Shown here: positions 9,268 to 17,270 of the stretch, piece after piece
How the letters are laid out: the number at the start of each line of letters is the position of its first letter
Position numbering within the stretch: position 1 is the first letter of the stretch
From: Bacilli bacterium
Lineage (GTDB): Bacteria; Bacillota_I; Bacilli_A; RF39; UBA660
Length of the DNA stretch: 64,000 nucleotides
Direction: 5' to 3'
Assembly: GCA_017553685.1 (NCBI GenBank)
Contig: JAFZKH010000004.1
Coordinates: forward strand, 1 to 64,000
Notes under the pieces: generated by a model
What the model saw: only the letters and a program-made list of their open reading frames with translations
What the model was told of the DNA's origin: nothing
Databases searched by the model: none
Position numbers and translations under genes: made by a program

Positions 9268-10089
9268 TTATGCCTCTTTATTTCTACTATAGTTAAATAT
9301 ATATTGAAGTACTATTCCACAGTAACCTCCATATTTATTAACTACATAATTATTAATATTATCTATACCTTCAATATTATATTTATCCTTATAATATTTT
9401 TTAACCCATGTATCCACAGGAAAAACATCTCTTTTTTTATAACTAAATAGAAGTATACAAGATGCTACTTTAATACCTATACCTTTATAACTAGTTAAGT
9501 AATCTAATGCTTCTTTTGTAGTCATATTATCTATTAAATCTACATCTAATTCACTATGAATTAAATCATAGATATACTTATCTCTAAAACCACATTTAAC
9601 CTCTCTTAGATCTTTTGGAGTAGCATTCATAAGCATTTCTCTATCTGGAAATAAATAATACTCTTTACCATTAAATAATACTTTTTTACCATATCTTTTA
9701 GATATATGATCTAAAGCACTTTTTATATTTGAAACACTATTATTAGTAGATAACATATAACTAATAATGGATTCAAATTTAGGTTCATTTATAATTTTTA
9801 ATCCCTTAGAGAACTCTATTATATCTTTAATTGAATTATCTCTCTTTAATATTTCTTTATTTATTGATTCATAATCTTCATTTAAATCAAAATACTCTAA
9901 AATAACTTCTTTTAAGTTATCTTCATTAGATGATTTAACTATTAACTCATTACCTTCTATTTTAACATTAATAACTCTATCAGGTAATATTACTGTATAA
10001 GAATTATCTTCTTCTATGTCATATCTAAATATTTGACCACATGTAATAGTACTATCTAAATCAAAATAATTATCAAGTTTAATAGTCAT
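9268..10089 (-). CDS. 8-oxoguanine DNA glycosylase/AP lyase, OGG1 family
   Basis: A 273-residue HhH-GPD glycosylase of the OGG1 type. The N-terminal OGG_N-like beta domain includes STITCGQIFRY near 12-22. The helix-hairpin-helix reads YKGIGIKVASCILLFS near 205, with the catalytic Lys after GIGI, followed by RDVFPVDTWVKKYY, which supplies the catalytic Asp in PVD. Family members excise 8-oxoG and cleave the abasic site. ATG 10089 is chosen because AGGTGA sits six bases upstream; an upstream GTG lies inside that site. It is the first gene of a unit with the hemolysin III gene, separated by one base. Confidence 0.87.
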   Translation of the reverse strand: MTIKLDNYFDLDSTITCGQIFRYDIEEDNSYTVILPDRVINVKIEGNELIVKSSNEDNLKEVILEYFDLNEDYESINKEILKRDNSIKDIIEFSKGLKIINEPKFESIISYMLSTNNSVSNIKSALDHISKRYGKKVLFNGKEYYLFPDREMLMNATPKDLREVKCGFRDKYIYDLIHSELDVDLIDNMTTKEALDYLTSYKGIGIKVASCILLFSYKKRDVFPVDTWVKKYYKDKYNIEGIDNINNYVVNKYGGYCGIVLQYIFNYSRNKEA

Positions 10090-10115
10090 AGAAATCACCT
10101 AAGAATATTTTACCA

Positions 10116-10143
10116 TAAAAAAAGAATAGTTAACTATTCTTTC
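10116..10143 (-). terminator. intrinsic terminator
   Basis: A perfect AAAGAATAGTT/AACTATTCTTT stem includes the stop codon of the receiver gene at 10130. Confidence 0.85.
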
Positions 10144-10540
10144 TTAATTCAATAGCTTTTGTTACTACATCTTCTATTTGTTTAACTGAGAATGGTTTTA
10201 ATAATATAGCAGCAACATTATAAGTTCTAACTTTACCAATTATTTCTGGTGCTTCTTCACCAGTAATAATACATACAGGAATCTTTTCTAATATACCTTT
10301 ACCTTGGAAATAATCTAATACTCCAAATCCATCTACATTAGGCATATTAAGATCTAATAATATAGCTACTATTGTTCCTTCAGGCATAACATCTACCATA
10401 TCCATAGCTTGTTTACCATCAGAAGCCATCATAACTTTATATTTATCTTTATAAACATGTTCTATTAAATTTCTAGTTATATTAGAGTCATCTACTACTA
10501 ATATAGTTTTTTCACTAATAATTGGATTAAATGTTTCCAT
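10130..10540 (-). CDS. stand-alone receiver-domain response regulator (CheY-like)
   Basis: A 136-residue single receiver domain without an output domain. The acidic pair is D17-D18 (LVVDDSN), the phospho-acceptor is D63 in LLDLNMPNVDG, the switch Thr lies in CIITGEEAPE and the conserved Lys in LLKPFSV. It is co-transcribed with an Hpt protein two bases upstream, so the two can pass phosphate to each other. No kinase is encoded in this operon; the nearest histidine kinase is at 43017. The output is unknown. Confidence 0.88.
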   Translation of the reverse strand: METFNPIISEKTILVVDDSNITRNLIEHVYKDKYKVMMASDGKQAMDMVDVMPEGTIVAILLDLNMPNVDGFGVLDYFQGKGILEKIPVCIITGEEAPEIIGKVRTYNVAAILLKPFSVKQIEDVVTKAIELRKNS

Positions 10541-10542
10541 AA

Positions 10543-10899
10543 TTACCTCCCTAAATATTTCTTTCCTACTTCTTCAAATTTATTTATTTCTGCTATAAAA
10601 GTACCAAAATTAGATGTTATAAAATCTTTATTACTTTCTTTACCAGCCATTTCATTAGCAAGCGCTATATCTATTAAAGAAACAAATCCTAAGTACTTAG
10701 CATCGCTTTTAATTGAATGTGATAAAATTCCATAGTTTTCAAAATCATCATTATTTCTAAATTCTAATAATTTATTTTTATTTTCATCAATTGTATCTAA
10801 GAATTGACCTAGTGTTTCATTATAGAATTCCATATCTCCGAGTAATTCTAATCCTCTATTAATATCTACACCATTATTTGTTAATATACTTGTATCCAT
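10543..10899 (-). CDS. stand-alone Hpt phosphotransfer protein
   Basis: A 118-residue helical protein carrying the Hpt motif ILSHSIKSDAKYLGF, with predicted phospho-His H61. The family motif is AHxLKGxAxxxG; here the Gly after Lys is Ser. There is no kinase domain, so it should act as an intermediate between an unlinked hybrid kinase and a receiver. The receiver gene begins two bases downstream. GGAGGG lies before the ATG. An AT-rich promoter region lies at 10900-10975, without an obvious consensus -35. Confidence 0.82.
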   Translation of the reverse strand: MDTSILTNNGVDINRGLELLGDMEFYNETLGQFLDTIDENKNKLLEFRNNDDFENYGILSHSIKSDAKYLGFVSLIDIALANEMAGKESNKDFITSNFGTFIAEINKFEEVGKKYLGR

Positions 10900-10975
10900 A
10901 TAACCCTCCGTTACTATATTTATTTTAACATATTTATATATAATAGTTAAAACTATTTACAAATAATATACAAAA

Positions 10976-11006
10976 GAAAAAGAAGAGTTATACTCTTCTT
11001 TTTTTC
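10976..11006 (-). terminator. intrinsic terminator
   Basis: An AAGAAGAGT/ACTCTTCTT stem with A/T runs includes the end of the 10988-11686 gene. Confidence 0.8.
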
Positions 11007-11686
11007 TTTAAAGTTTTAACTAAAACTTTAGCAGATTCTATATCATTCTTAGTAATATCAGTTTTACCTACATTTTCAAATAAGCCTCTTGCATCTGCAT
11101 CAACTGTTGTAGCTAGTCCAGCCATTAACATAGCACCACCTATCAAAAAATATGCACTATAGTATGAGTATTCTTGACTAGGATCCTCATATTCTTTATC
11201 AGTTTTATTATAAATAGTATAGTATGCATATACATCGTCTAAATCTAAATAAGTATTATCTACTTCATATCCCATATCACTAGGTTCACCTAGCATAGCT
11301 TCTAAACTATCACTATTTGCATTTAAGAAAATAGTTTCATCAATCTTATCATTATAATAAGTATTATATGTTTTAATATATCCTTCATCTGATTCTAAAC
11401 AACTATTATATAATTTTACTGAATTAGAATGTACATCAGGTGTTAATTCACTGGATATTTCATTACCATTATTATCTAATACTTTCTTTTCATAATAATA
11501 TCTTCTAGTTGCTTCTTTACCAATGTTTAAAAAGTATCCTCCAACAGCAGCTACTGCAGTTGCAGGTGCTATAAAAAATATCATTTTTAATGCTATCTTT
11601 TTTGTTTTAGCTATAGCACTTTTTGTACTAATTTGAAATAAATCCTTTCTAGCTTCTTTTAGTTCTTTTTTAATTTCTTTTCCCAT
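10988..11686 (-). CDS. unknown two-segment membrane protein under a Mn2+ riboswitch
   Basis: A 232-residue protein of no family I recognise. A basic N-terminus (about 1-33) precedes a hydrophobic segment at about 34-55. A loop of roughly 120 residues is rich in Asp, Glu and Tyr (for example DLDDVYAYYTIYNK), then a second hydrophobic segment near 178-198, and a basic tail ending KTLKKKRRV. Both termini are probably cytoplasmic and the acidic loop outside. GGAGGAGG places the start at ATG 11686. It is the only gene between the riboswitch at 11719-11842 and its terminator, so its expression should follow Mn2+. It lacks the helices of MntP, TerC/YoaB or P-type ATPases usually found behind this riboswitch. 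A metal or envelope-stress role is inference. Confidence 0.75.
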   Translation of the reverse strand: MGKEIKKELKEARKDLFQISTKSAIAKTKKIALKMIFFIAPATAVAAVGGYFLNIGKEATRRYYYEKKVLDNNGNEISSELTPDVHSNSVKLYNSCLESDEGYIKTYNTYYNDKIDETIFLNANSDSLEAMLGEPSDMGYEVDNTYLDLDDVYAYYTIYNKTDKEYEDPSQEYSYYSAYFLIGGAMLMAGLATTVDADARGLFENVGKTDITKNDIESAKVLVKTLKKKRRV

Positions 11687-11718
11687 ATTTCCTCCTCCAA
11701 CCAATTATGTAGGTATAG

Positions 11719-11842
11719 AAAAAAAGACCCACATAATTAAATATTATGTGAAAGTCTTGTTCTTTATATATATTTTGTTTCCGAATTTTACTTGTGCTGA
11801 CGAAAACAAATTACTTCATAGAAGTAGAACTACTCCCTTTCA
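11719..11842 (-). ncRNA. yybP-ykoY type Mn2+ riboswitch with terminator
   Basis: On the minus strand the leader opens with GAAAGGGAGTAG (11841-11830) and closes with AACAAGACTTTC (11761-11750); these pair as P1 (GAAAG/CTTTC) and a second short helix (GTTC/GAAC). The other arm is a stem TTTGTTTTC/GGAAACAAA enclosing CGTCA and CGG. This is the GGGGAGUAG / CGUCA-CCGG / CAAGAC pattern of the Mn2+-sensing yybP-ykoY class. The 3' P1 strand doubles as the 5' arm of a GAC..GTC terminator with a T run (11756-11719). Ligand-stabilised P1 should therefore prevent termination (an ON switch). Confidence 0.8.
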
Positions 11843-11851
11843 ACAATTATG

Positions 11852-11880
11852 ATTATATCATATTTGTAAACTTTTGTAAA
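11852..11880 (-). promoter_or_regulatory. promoter of the riboswitch transcript
   Basis: On the minus strand TTTACA (11880-11875), a 17-base spacer and TATAAT (11857-11852) precede the riboswitch by about ten bases. Confidence 0.8.
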
Positions 11881-11884
11881 GATA

Positions 11885-11915
11885 ATAAAACCTTAACACA
11901 TATATGTTAAGGTTT
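11885..11915 (-). terminator. terminator of the tRNA-Arg transcript
   Basis: An AAACCTTAACA/TGTTAAGGTTT stem followed by TATTAT lies nine bases beyond the tRNA CCA end. Confidence 0.8.
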
Positions 11916-11923
11916 AATTCATA

Positions 11924-12000
11924 TGGCGTCCCCGACTAGAATCGAACTAGCGACCTATTGCTTAGGAGGCAATTGCTCTATCCTACTGAGCTACGAGGAC
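11924..12000 (-). tRNA. tRNA-Arg(CCT)
   Basis: A 77-base cloverleaf with encoded CCA. The acceptor stem is GTCCTCG/CGGGGAC, the anticodon stem ATTGC/GCAAT, and the loop CTCCTAA gives anticodon CCT for AGG. The T-loop is TTCGATT. The 5' end lies only 3 bases from the Fic gene terminator. A -10-like TATAAT on the minus strand (12023-12018) is inside that hairpin, so the tRNA may have its own promoter overlapping the terminator or be fed by read-through. Confidence 0.95.
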
Positions 12001-12002
12001 AT

Positions 12003-12035
12003 AAAAAAACTATACTAATTATAGCATAGTTTTTT
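12003..12035 (-). terminator. intrinsic terminator overlapping the Fic stop codon
   Basis: An AAACTATGCTATAAT/ATTAGTATAGTTT stem with a T run contains the last codons of the Fic gene (stop at 12019). Confidence 0.75.
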
Positions 12036-13347
12036 TACTTTTTTTATCTTCTTGTCTAAATATTCTTAAAACATTTGAACCTTCTTGTTTTTTAGGTTCC
12101 TCAGTAGTTTCTTTAATTACTGTACCAAATGTTTTTTTAACTGGACTCTTACCTGCTTTTAATAAAGCTTTAATATTAGAAACATAATCTCTTTCAGCTT
12201 CTTTTACAAGTAAATAATCATTTATAGACATTAATTTATCTTGTTTAGGTTTTACTACAGGAGTATGAGTTCTATGTACTTTTTCAGGATGGAATAATGC
12301 ATTAAGATTAGATCCTTCTTGTTCCCATACCTCTTGTTTTTTCTTTTGTTTTCTATATTGATGTATAGCTCTTTCAAATGGATTAACTATTAATTCTTCG
12401 ATAGAATCACATAATTTATTCTTATAGAAATTAACTAAGAAATCATAATCACATTCTACTATAGCTTTATTCATAGCTTCATGATATTTAACTCTTTCAA
12501 TAGTTTTAACATATACAGGAGGTAAACCTGCTCTCATAAGTAAATAGTTAACTAGTCCTCTTATAGCTCTACCATTTCCATCTGGGAATGGATGAATTCT
12601 AACTAGTTCTGCATTATATTTCATTAATTTAATTAAGAACTCATTTATTAATGTAGTATTCTTTCCATTAATAGAAACTATAAATGTTCTATTTTCTACT
12701 GGACAGTTACGAATAGTATCAGCATCTCTACATAACTCATCAAATACTCTATCTGCTTGTCTCATCATTCTAGGAATATACATAGGTTCTTCTAATTCTA
12801 CTCCAGAGAATGGTAAATATGCCATTTCTCTTCTATAAGATCTAGCGTTTTCACCATCATCAAAAAATGAGAATAACTTTTCATGTAAGTCTGTTAATAA
12901 CATACTACCATTAGAAGACTTTTCTTCATCTGAAATAATATATTTATACATTTCTTCAAGCCCAAGCATTTCATTCTTACCATGAATAGATAAATCGTTA
13001 ACACCCTCTAATAAACTTTCATTTCTAACATAACTTTCTAAGAAGTTTTCTTCTAAGAATATGAACATATTATTAAAATAGTCTAATACGAAAAATTTCT
13101 TTAATAAGTTCATAGTATAATCATTAATCATATCAGCAACATCTAATGTTTCATATATTCTAGTATTTCTTTTATGAAGTTCTGTTAATAACCATTTTTT
13201 TTGCATTAAATAATGATTACATGTTTCAAGTAGACCATTAAAGTCTAAACCCATTCTATGTTCTTCTTTATAGAAATCAATATATCTTTTTAATTCTTCT
13301 AGACTATATCTACGATATATTTTTACATCATCATCAAAACAATCCAT
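12019..13347 (-). CDS. Fic/DOC family protein
   Basis: A 442-residue protein with a canonical Fic core IHPFPDGNGRAIRG (motif HPFxxGNGRxxR) at about residues 252-265. Fic enzymes usually AMPylate Tyr, Thr or Ser of a target protein. A helix upstream reads ESLLEGVND, close to the inhibitory (S/T)xxxE(G/N) motif but with Glu at the Ser/Thr position, so auto-inhibition is possible but not certain. A helical N-terminal region of about 120 residues and a basic C-terminal tail (KKQEVWEQ onward) are extra. No antitoxin-like partner lies next to it. It forms a single-gene unit between two hairpins. The target is unknown. Confidence 0.87.
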   Translation of the reverse strand: MDCFDDDVKIYRRYSLEELKRYIDFYKEEHRMGLDFNGLLETCNHYLMQKKWLLTELHKRNTRIYETLDVADMINDYTMNLLKKFFVLDYFNNMFIFLEENFLESYVRNESLLEGVNDLSIHGKNEMLGLEEMYKYIISDEEKSSNGSMLLTDLHEKLFSFFDDGENARSYRREMAYLPFSGVELEEPMYIPRMMRQADRVFDELCRDADTIRNCPVENRTFIVSINGKNTTLINEFLIKLMKYNAELVRIHPFPDGNGRAIRGLVNYLLMRAGLPPVYVKTIERVKYHEAMNKAIVECDYDFLVNFYKNKLCDSIEELIVNPFERAIHQYRKQKKKQEVWEQEGSNLNALFHPEKVHRTHTPVVKPKQDKLMSINDYLLVKEAERDYVSNIKALLKAGKSPVKKTFGTVIKETTEEPKKQEGSNVLRIFRQEDKKSKKTML

Positions 13348-13405
13348 ATATATCCCCTCTTTTTTTAAGTTTCTATATTATATTAAATATAATAAATTCT
13401 GTCAA

Positions 13406-13434
13406 ATAAAAAGCCATATATAAATATGGCTTTA
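13406..13434 (-). terminator. intrinsic terminator
   Basis: An AAAGCCATAT/ATATGGCTTT stem with a T tail lies 3 bases past the stop at 13437. Confidence 0.85.
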
Positions 13435-13436
13435 AA

Positions 13437-15800
13437 TTATTTATATTGACAAGTATATCCTTCATTTTGAATTGCATCAAAGATTTCTTCTTTAGTTGTA
13501 ACTTCTTTATCAAAACTATTCTTTAAAGCAGTATAATAATCATCTTTTATTCTACCAAGAATAATATACTTATTTCCTTCATCATATGTTCTTAAAGTTA
13601 TCTTTCCAAACTGTTCTTTATACTTTTGTTTTAATACTATAATAAGTCCTGAAGTAACAGTTTTAGCAATCTTAAATGCTGGATTATCTTCATCCATTTC
13701 AACAGTACCTTTAACATATAAATCATTAACTTCATCATTATTATCAAATGACACTAAAATTTGATATGTAGATTTAATATATTCTTCATTTTCAACCTTA
13801 GAACAAACTATTTTAGATGTAGTTGCATTTTTATCATTTATACCTTTTTTCTTTTGATCATTAGTCTTTAGACCTAAACCTTTTGCAGTAATAAGATACT
13901 CTTTTTGTATGTCTAAAATTTCCTCAGTATCTTTTACAAGAAATTCATATTTTTGTGAGATTTTACTAGTTGTACTAACAACTGCTAATACTACTTCATC
14001 ATAATATCCAAAATCATCAACATTAAATATCATTTTTTCATTTGATGAATATACTTTCTTATACTTTCCATTTTCTTTAACAAAGAATAATATTGTAGCA
14101 TTATCAAACTTTGAAGATGTTAAAGAATCTGGTCCTAATTGTATATATGTTTTATCTGTATAAGAACTAGTATTAAAATAATAATAATTAATTGCTGCTG
14201 GTTCTACACTTCTATTAAGGAAATAACTACTTTTATTATAAGCTGTAGGTGCTTTTAAATTATAATGATTAGCAGGATATACAGGTTCACCATTTAAAGT
14301 TGGAATTAAAGCTTTATTATCATAATCACGAGTAAGGTTCTTTTCACCCATTCTTACCATTACTTTACCAAATGCACCAGATGAATTATCTTCTAAGTAT
14401 TCAAGGGTATTTTCATACTTTCCAGATTGATGTAATATTTTTTCACCATTAGGGACTATATTTGCATAGTTATATGCAAATATATATGCAGGATAACCAA
14501 TACTAGCAAGGCCATGTTCCTGAGTATATATTTTATCAATACTTGTTTCTGTACCCTCAATATACCATACAGCATGACTATTTAATATAGGTACATTTTT
14601 AGTTATTTTAGAAGCCTTTAAACCAGATAGATCTGCTGTTGTTTCAAGAGTAAATAAACCTGATTTACAATTACCATAAGAATTATTACCACAAATATAA
14701 TGTTGATAATGATGGAATAATTCATGTCCTACTACAACCTTAGTATTATTTAAATTATCAAATGCAGTTGAAGAAACAACAACATATGGGAAAGCATATG
14801 TTGCTCTAGCAGTATCTAATTCCATATTATCATAACGAATATCAACTGCTTTAGCTAATAATTGATCACTAAAATACATAGTTTGACAATACCAAGCAGT
14901 AAGACCTGTAATATCTTTATCAGTATCTATTATATATATTGGCATAGCAGTATCTAAATATTTAGTATCTATACCATTTTTAGTTAATAATAGTGATACT
15001 GTTGGTTTATTCAATTTAGTGAATAAATCATATGTATCAATAACAGGATTAGAAACTTGTTCATATTTAAAATCATATCCATATTCACTTTTATAATATG
15101 AAACTACATCTTCTAAATAATTTGCTATTTTCTTAGCTTTAGTATTACTAATAGCATTTCTTCCATCAGTAGAATAATAAACAAGGAAATTACCATTTTT
15201 AGATAATTTAACATGGTCTAATTTATTTATACTACCACCATTTGTTTTCTTAACATTTTGAACTTCATATTTATATGTAGAATCATCTTCATATGAAACA
15301 TCTTCTTTAACATCCCATATAACATCATCCATCATATAAATATCAAATAAATATTTTATTGTTTCATCTGATAAATCATTTCCCATTTCATTTGCTTTTT
15401 GAAACAAATAATTTATATCATTAAAATCATTATCTAAATCAGAATATGATTCATTAATTAATACTGGTTCTTTAATAGAATAAGCAAGTTGTTTAATATA
15501 TTCATCTTTAGTTATTCTTCCATTATTTAAGTCGTCTTCTAATTTACCAGTTAAAGATTTATTATTAGTAATAATTGTTTCATCAACAAAAGGATCTTCA
15601 AAGTAAATAAACTTCTTATATAAGAATATTCCACCTACTATAAGACCTGCTATTAATAATATAATTATTAAAGCAATTAAACATCCTTTACCCTTTTTCT
15701 TTTTTGGTTTAGTATTTACTTCAAAAGTATTACCACAATTAGTGCAAAATTGTGCACTATCATTATTCTCAAAACCACAATTAGTACAATATTTATTCAT
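13437..15800 (-). CDS. zinc-ribbon / membrane-anchored zincin-like ectoprotein
   Basis: A 787-residue protein. Residues 1-26 form a zinc ribbon with two CxxC pairs (YCTNCG and FCTNCG), then a Lys-rich stretch, a membrane helix at about 40-63 and a long outside region. Near residue 360 lies VVVGHELFHHYQHYICG, an HExxH zincin motif (HELFH). About 25 residues on comes LETTADLSG, where Glu could be a third zinc ligand of the gluzincin type. The C-terminal 250 residues are beta-rich, possibly for binding. I know no named family with this order. It is last in the deoD-nudix operon, nine bases from the Nudix gene. An ectopeptidase role is inferred. Confidence 0.78.
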   Translation of the reverse strand: MNKYCTNCGFENNDSAQFCTNCGNTFEVNTKPKKKKGKGCLIALIIILLIAGLIVGGIFLYKKFIYFEDPFVDETIITNNKSLTGKLEDDLNNGRITKDEYIKQLAYSIKEPVLINESYSDLDNDFNDINYLFQKANEMGNDLSDETIKYLFDIYMMDDVIWDVKEDVSYEDDSTYKYEVQNVKKTNGGSINKLDHVKLSKNGNFLVYYSTDGRNAISNTKAKKIANYLEDVVSYYKSEYGYDFKYEQVSNPVIDTYDLFTKLNKPTVSLLLTKNGIDTKYLDTAMPIYIIDTDKDITGLTAWYCQTMYFSDQLLAKAVDIRYDNMELDTARATYAFPYVVVSSTAFDNLNNTKVVVGHELFHHYQHYICGNNSYGNCKSGLFTLETTADLSGLKASKITKNVPILNSHAVWYIEGTETSIDKIYTQEHGLASIGYPAYIFAYNYANIVPNGEKILHQSGKYENTLEYLEDNSSGAFGKVMVRMGEKNLTRDYDNKALIPTLNGEPVYPANHYNLKAPTAYNKSSYFLNRSVEPAAINYYYFNTSSYTDKTYIQLGPDSLTSSKFDNATILFFVKENGKYKKVYSSNEKMIFNVDDFGYYDEVVLAVVSTTSKISQKYEFLVKDTEEILDIQKEYLITAKGLGLKTNDQKKKGINDKNATTSKIVCSKVENEEYIKSTYQILVSFDNNDEVNDLYVKGTVEMDEDNPAFKIAKTVTSGLIIVLKQKYKEQFGKITLRTYDEGNKYIILGRIKDDYYTALKNSFDKEVTTKEEIFDAIQNEGYTCQYK

Positions 15801-15808
15801 TTAAACTC

Positions 15809-16513
15809 CTATAACTTAATAATACAGTATACTACAATACCTACCAATACCATTAATAATACTGCTACTACATAATCTATTATTTTTAAACTATTATCTA
15901 GTTCCATACCTTCTTTAACATTATCATCTTCATTAATAGAATCCATAGATTTAGAAAAGTTTTCACCATTTACTTGTCTTTTTATTATATTTCTATCATC
16001 TATTTTTAAAGTATTAACTAAATAATCTAATAAAAATTCATAATATGATTTTTCTTTTGGTACAAAATCATCAGTATATATTAGATTTTTAAAATCATAT
16101 AAACTAACATATTTAACTTCACTTACTTCTTCTTTTTGTAACGTAAACTTTGTACTATTTTTTATTCTTCCTATAAAAGTATGAGCTAATGCATTTTTAT
16201 TAGTAGATATATTTATTAACTTAATACTATTCTTATCTAAAGATACTCCTATTTCCTCTTTTGTTTCTCTTATAGCAGCATCTAATTCATTTTCTCCTAC
16301 TTCAACATGTCCTGATGCAGAAAATTCCCATTTACCTGGACAATAAATAACATTATCTGCTCTCTTTTGAATTAGTATTTCATTATTTTCATTTAGTAAT
16401 AATACTCTTACGGTTTTATAATAAAAATCAAGTTCTTCATTACTAAACATAGTAACAGGTCTAGTTCCTAAGTATTCTCCATCTTTTGTATATACATCTA
16501 ATACTTTTTCCAT
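15809..16513 (-). CDS. Nudix hydrolase with C-terminal membrane anchor
   Basis: A 234-residue protein. The Nudix box is complete, beginning GHVEVGENELDAAIRETKEE and followed by IGV (GX5EX7REUXEEXGU). The N-terminal VYTKDGEYLGTR and EILIQKRAD resemble the IPP-isomerase-like/YfcD Nudix subgroup. After a linker of about 40 residues the last 25 residues are a hydrophobic segment (IIDYVVAVLLMVLVGIVVY), unusual for a Nudix protein and predicting a tail anchor with the enzyme on the cytoplasmic face. ATG 16513 is chosen because AGGTGA lies just upstream within the end of deoD. The substrate is unknown. Confidence 0.82.
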   Translation of the reverse strand: MEKVLDVYTKDGEYLGTRPVTMFSNEELDFYYKTVRVLLLNENNEILIQKRADNVIYCPGKWEFSASGHVEVGENELDAAIRETKEEIGVSLDKNSIKLINISTNKNALAHTFIGRIKNSTKFTLQKEEVSEVKYVSLYDFKNLIYTDDFVPKEKSYYEFLLDYLVNTLKIDDRNIIKRQVNGENFSKSMDSINEDDNVKEGMELDNSLKIIDYVVAVLLMVLVGIVVYCIIKL

Positions 16514-16514
16514 A

Positions 16515-17231
16515 TTAATCACCTACTTTAATAATTGCATTTAAAGCAAGTTCAGTCATTATAGTTAAACCTGTTTCTCTTTCTTCTGGAGTTACAAGTA
16601 TATCTTCTTTTAATTGATTATCTACTACTGTAAGTATGCAAGCTGCATTAACATTAAATCTTTTAGCATTATAAAATATTACAAAGGATTCCATTTCTGC
16701 TACACCACAATCAAATTTTTCTCTAGCCATTTTAGCCATTATAGCTTCACCATAAAAATTATCTGATGTAAGTATTCTTGTCTTCTTTAAATTAATGTTT
16801 TCTTCTTTTGCTTCTTCTTCAATTACTTTATTTAATTCATCATTAGGATACATAATCTTAGTAGTATCCTTAGTCTCTTCATAAACATAATTAGACATAG
16901 AAAAACTACTAGTACCTAAAACTGTTTCTCTTACATCTATACCTTCAGAAATAGTTCCACATGTACCAATTCTAATAACATTTTTTACATCATATTCTGT
17001 GAATAATTCATAAGTATAAATACCTGCTGATGGTATACCCATACCATGAGATAAAACAGATATTCTCTTACCTTTATAGTATCCAGTAAAGCCTAACATA
17101 TTCCTTGTGTTACAAACTTCTTTATAGTCTTCTAAATAAGTTTCTGCTATATGTTTTGCTCTTAATGGATCTCCACACATTAAAATATTTTCTGCAATAT
17201 CTTCTTTATTTGCATTTATATGTAATGACAT
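16515..17231 (-). CDS. deoD: purine-nucleoside phosphorylase, DeoD type
   Basis: A 238-residue hexameric-type PNP that splits purine nucleosides with phosphate in the salvage pathway. Visible are MSLHINANKEDIAENILMCG (N-terminal signature with the phosphate-site Gly), DPLRAKHIAETYL, GYYKGKRISVLSHGMGIPS, RIGTCGTI, and AEMESFVIFYNAK with the substrate-binding Met-Glu. Length matches the family. Strong GGAGG before ATG. The Nudix gene starts one base beyond its stop, so both share a transcript. No other nucleoside catabolism gene is adjacent. Confidence 0.95.
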   Translation of the reverse strand: MSLHINANKEDIAENILMCGDPLRAKHIAETYLEDYKEVCNTRNMLGFTGYYKGKRISVLSHGMGIPSAGIYTYELFTEYDVKNVIRIGTCGTISEGIDVRETVLGTSSFSMSNYVYEETKDTTKIMYPNDELNKVIEEEAKEENINLKKTRILTSDNFYGEAIMAKMAREKFDCGVAEMESFVIFYNAKRFNVNAACILTVVDNQLKEDILVTPEERETGLTIMTELALNAIIKVGD

Positions 17232-17242
17232 AATTACCTCCT

Positions 17243-17270
17243 AAAAAAAGCTAGTTTACTCTAGCTTTTA
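17243..17270 (-). terminator. intrinsic terminator
   Basis: An AAAGCTAG/CTAGCTTT stem with A/T runs lies over the sortase stop codon at 17251. Confidence 0.85.
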
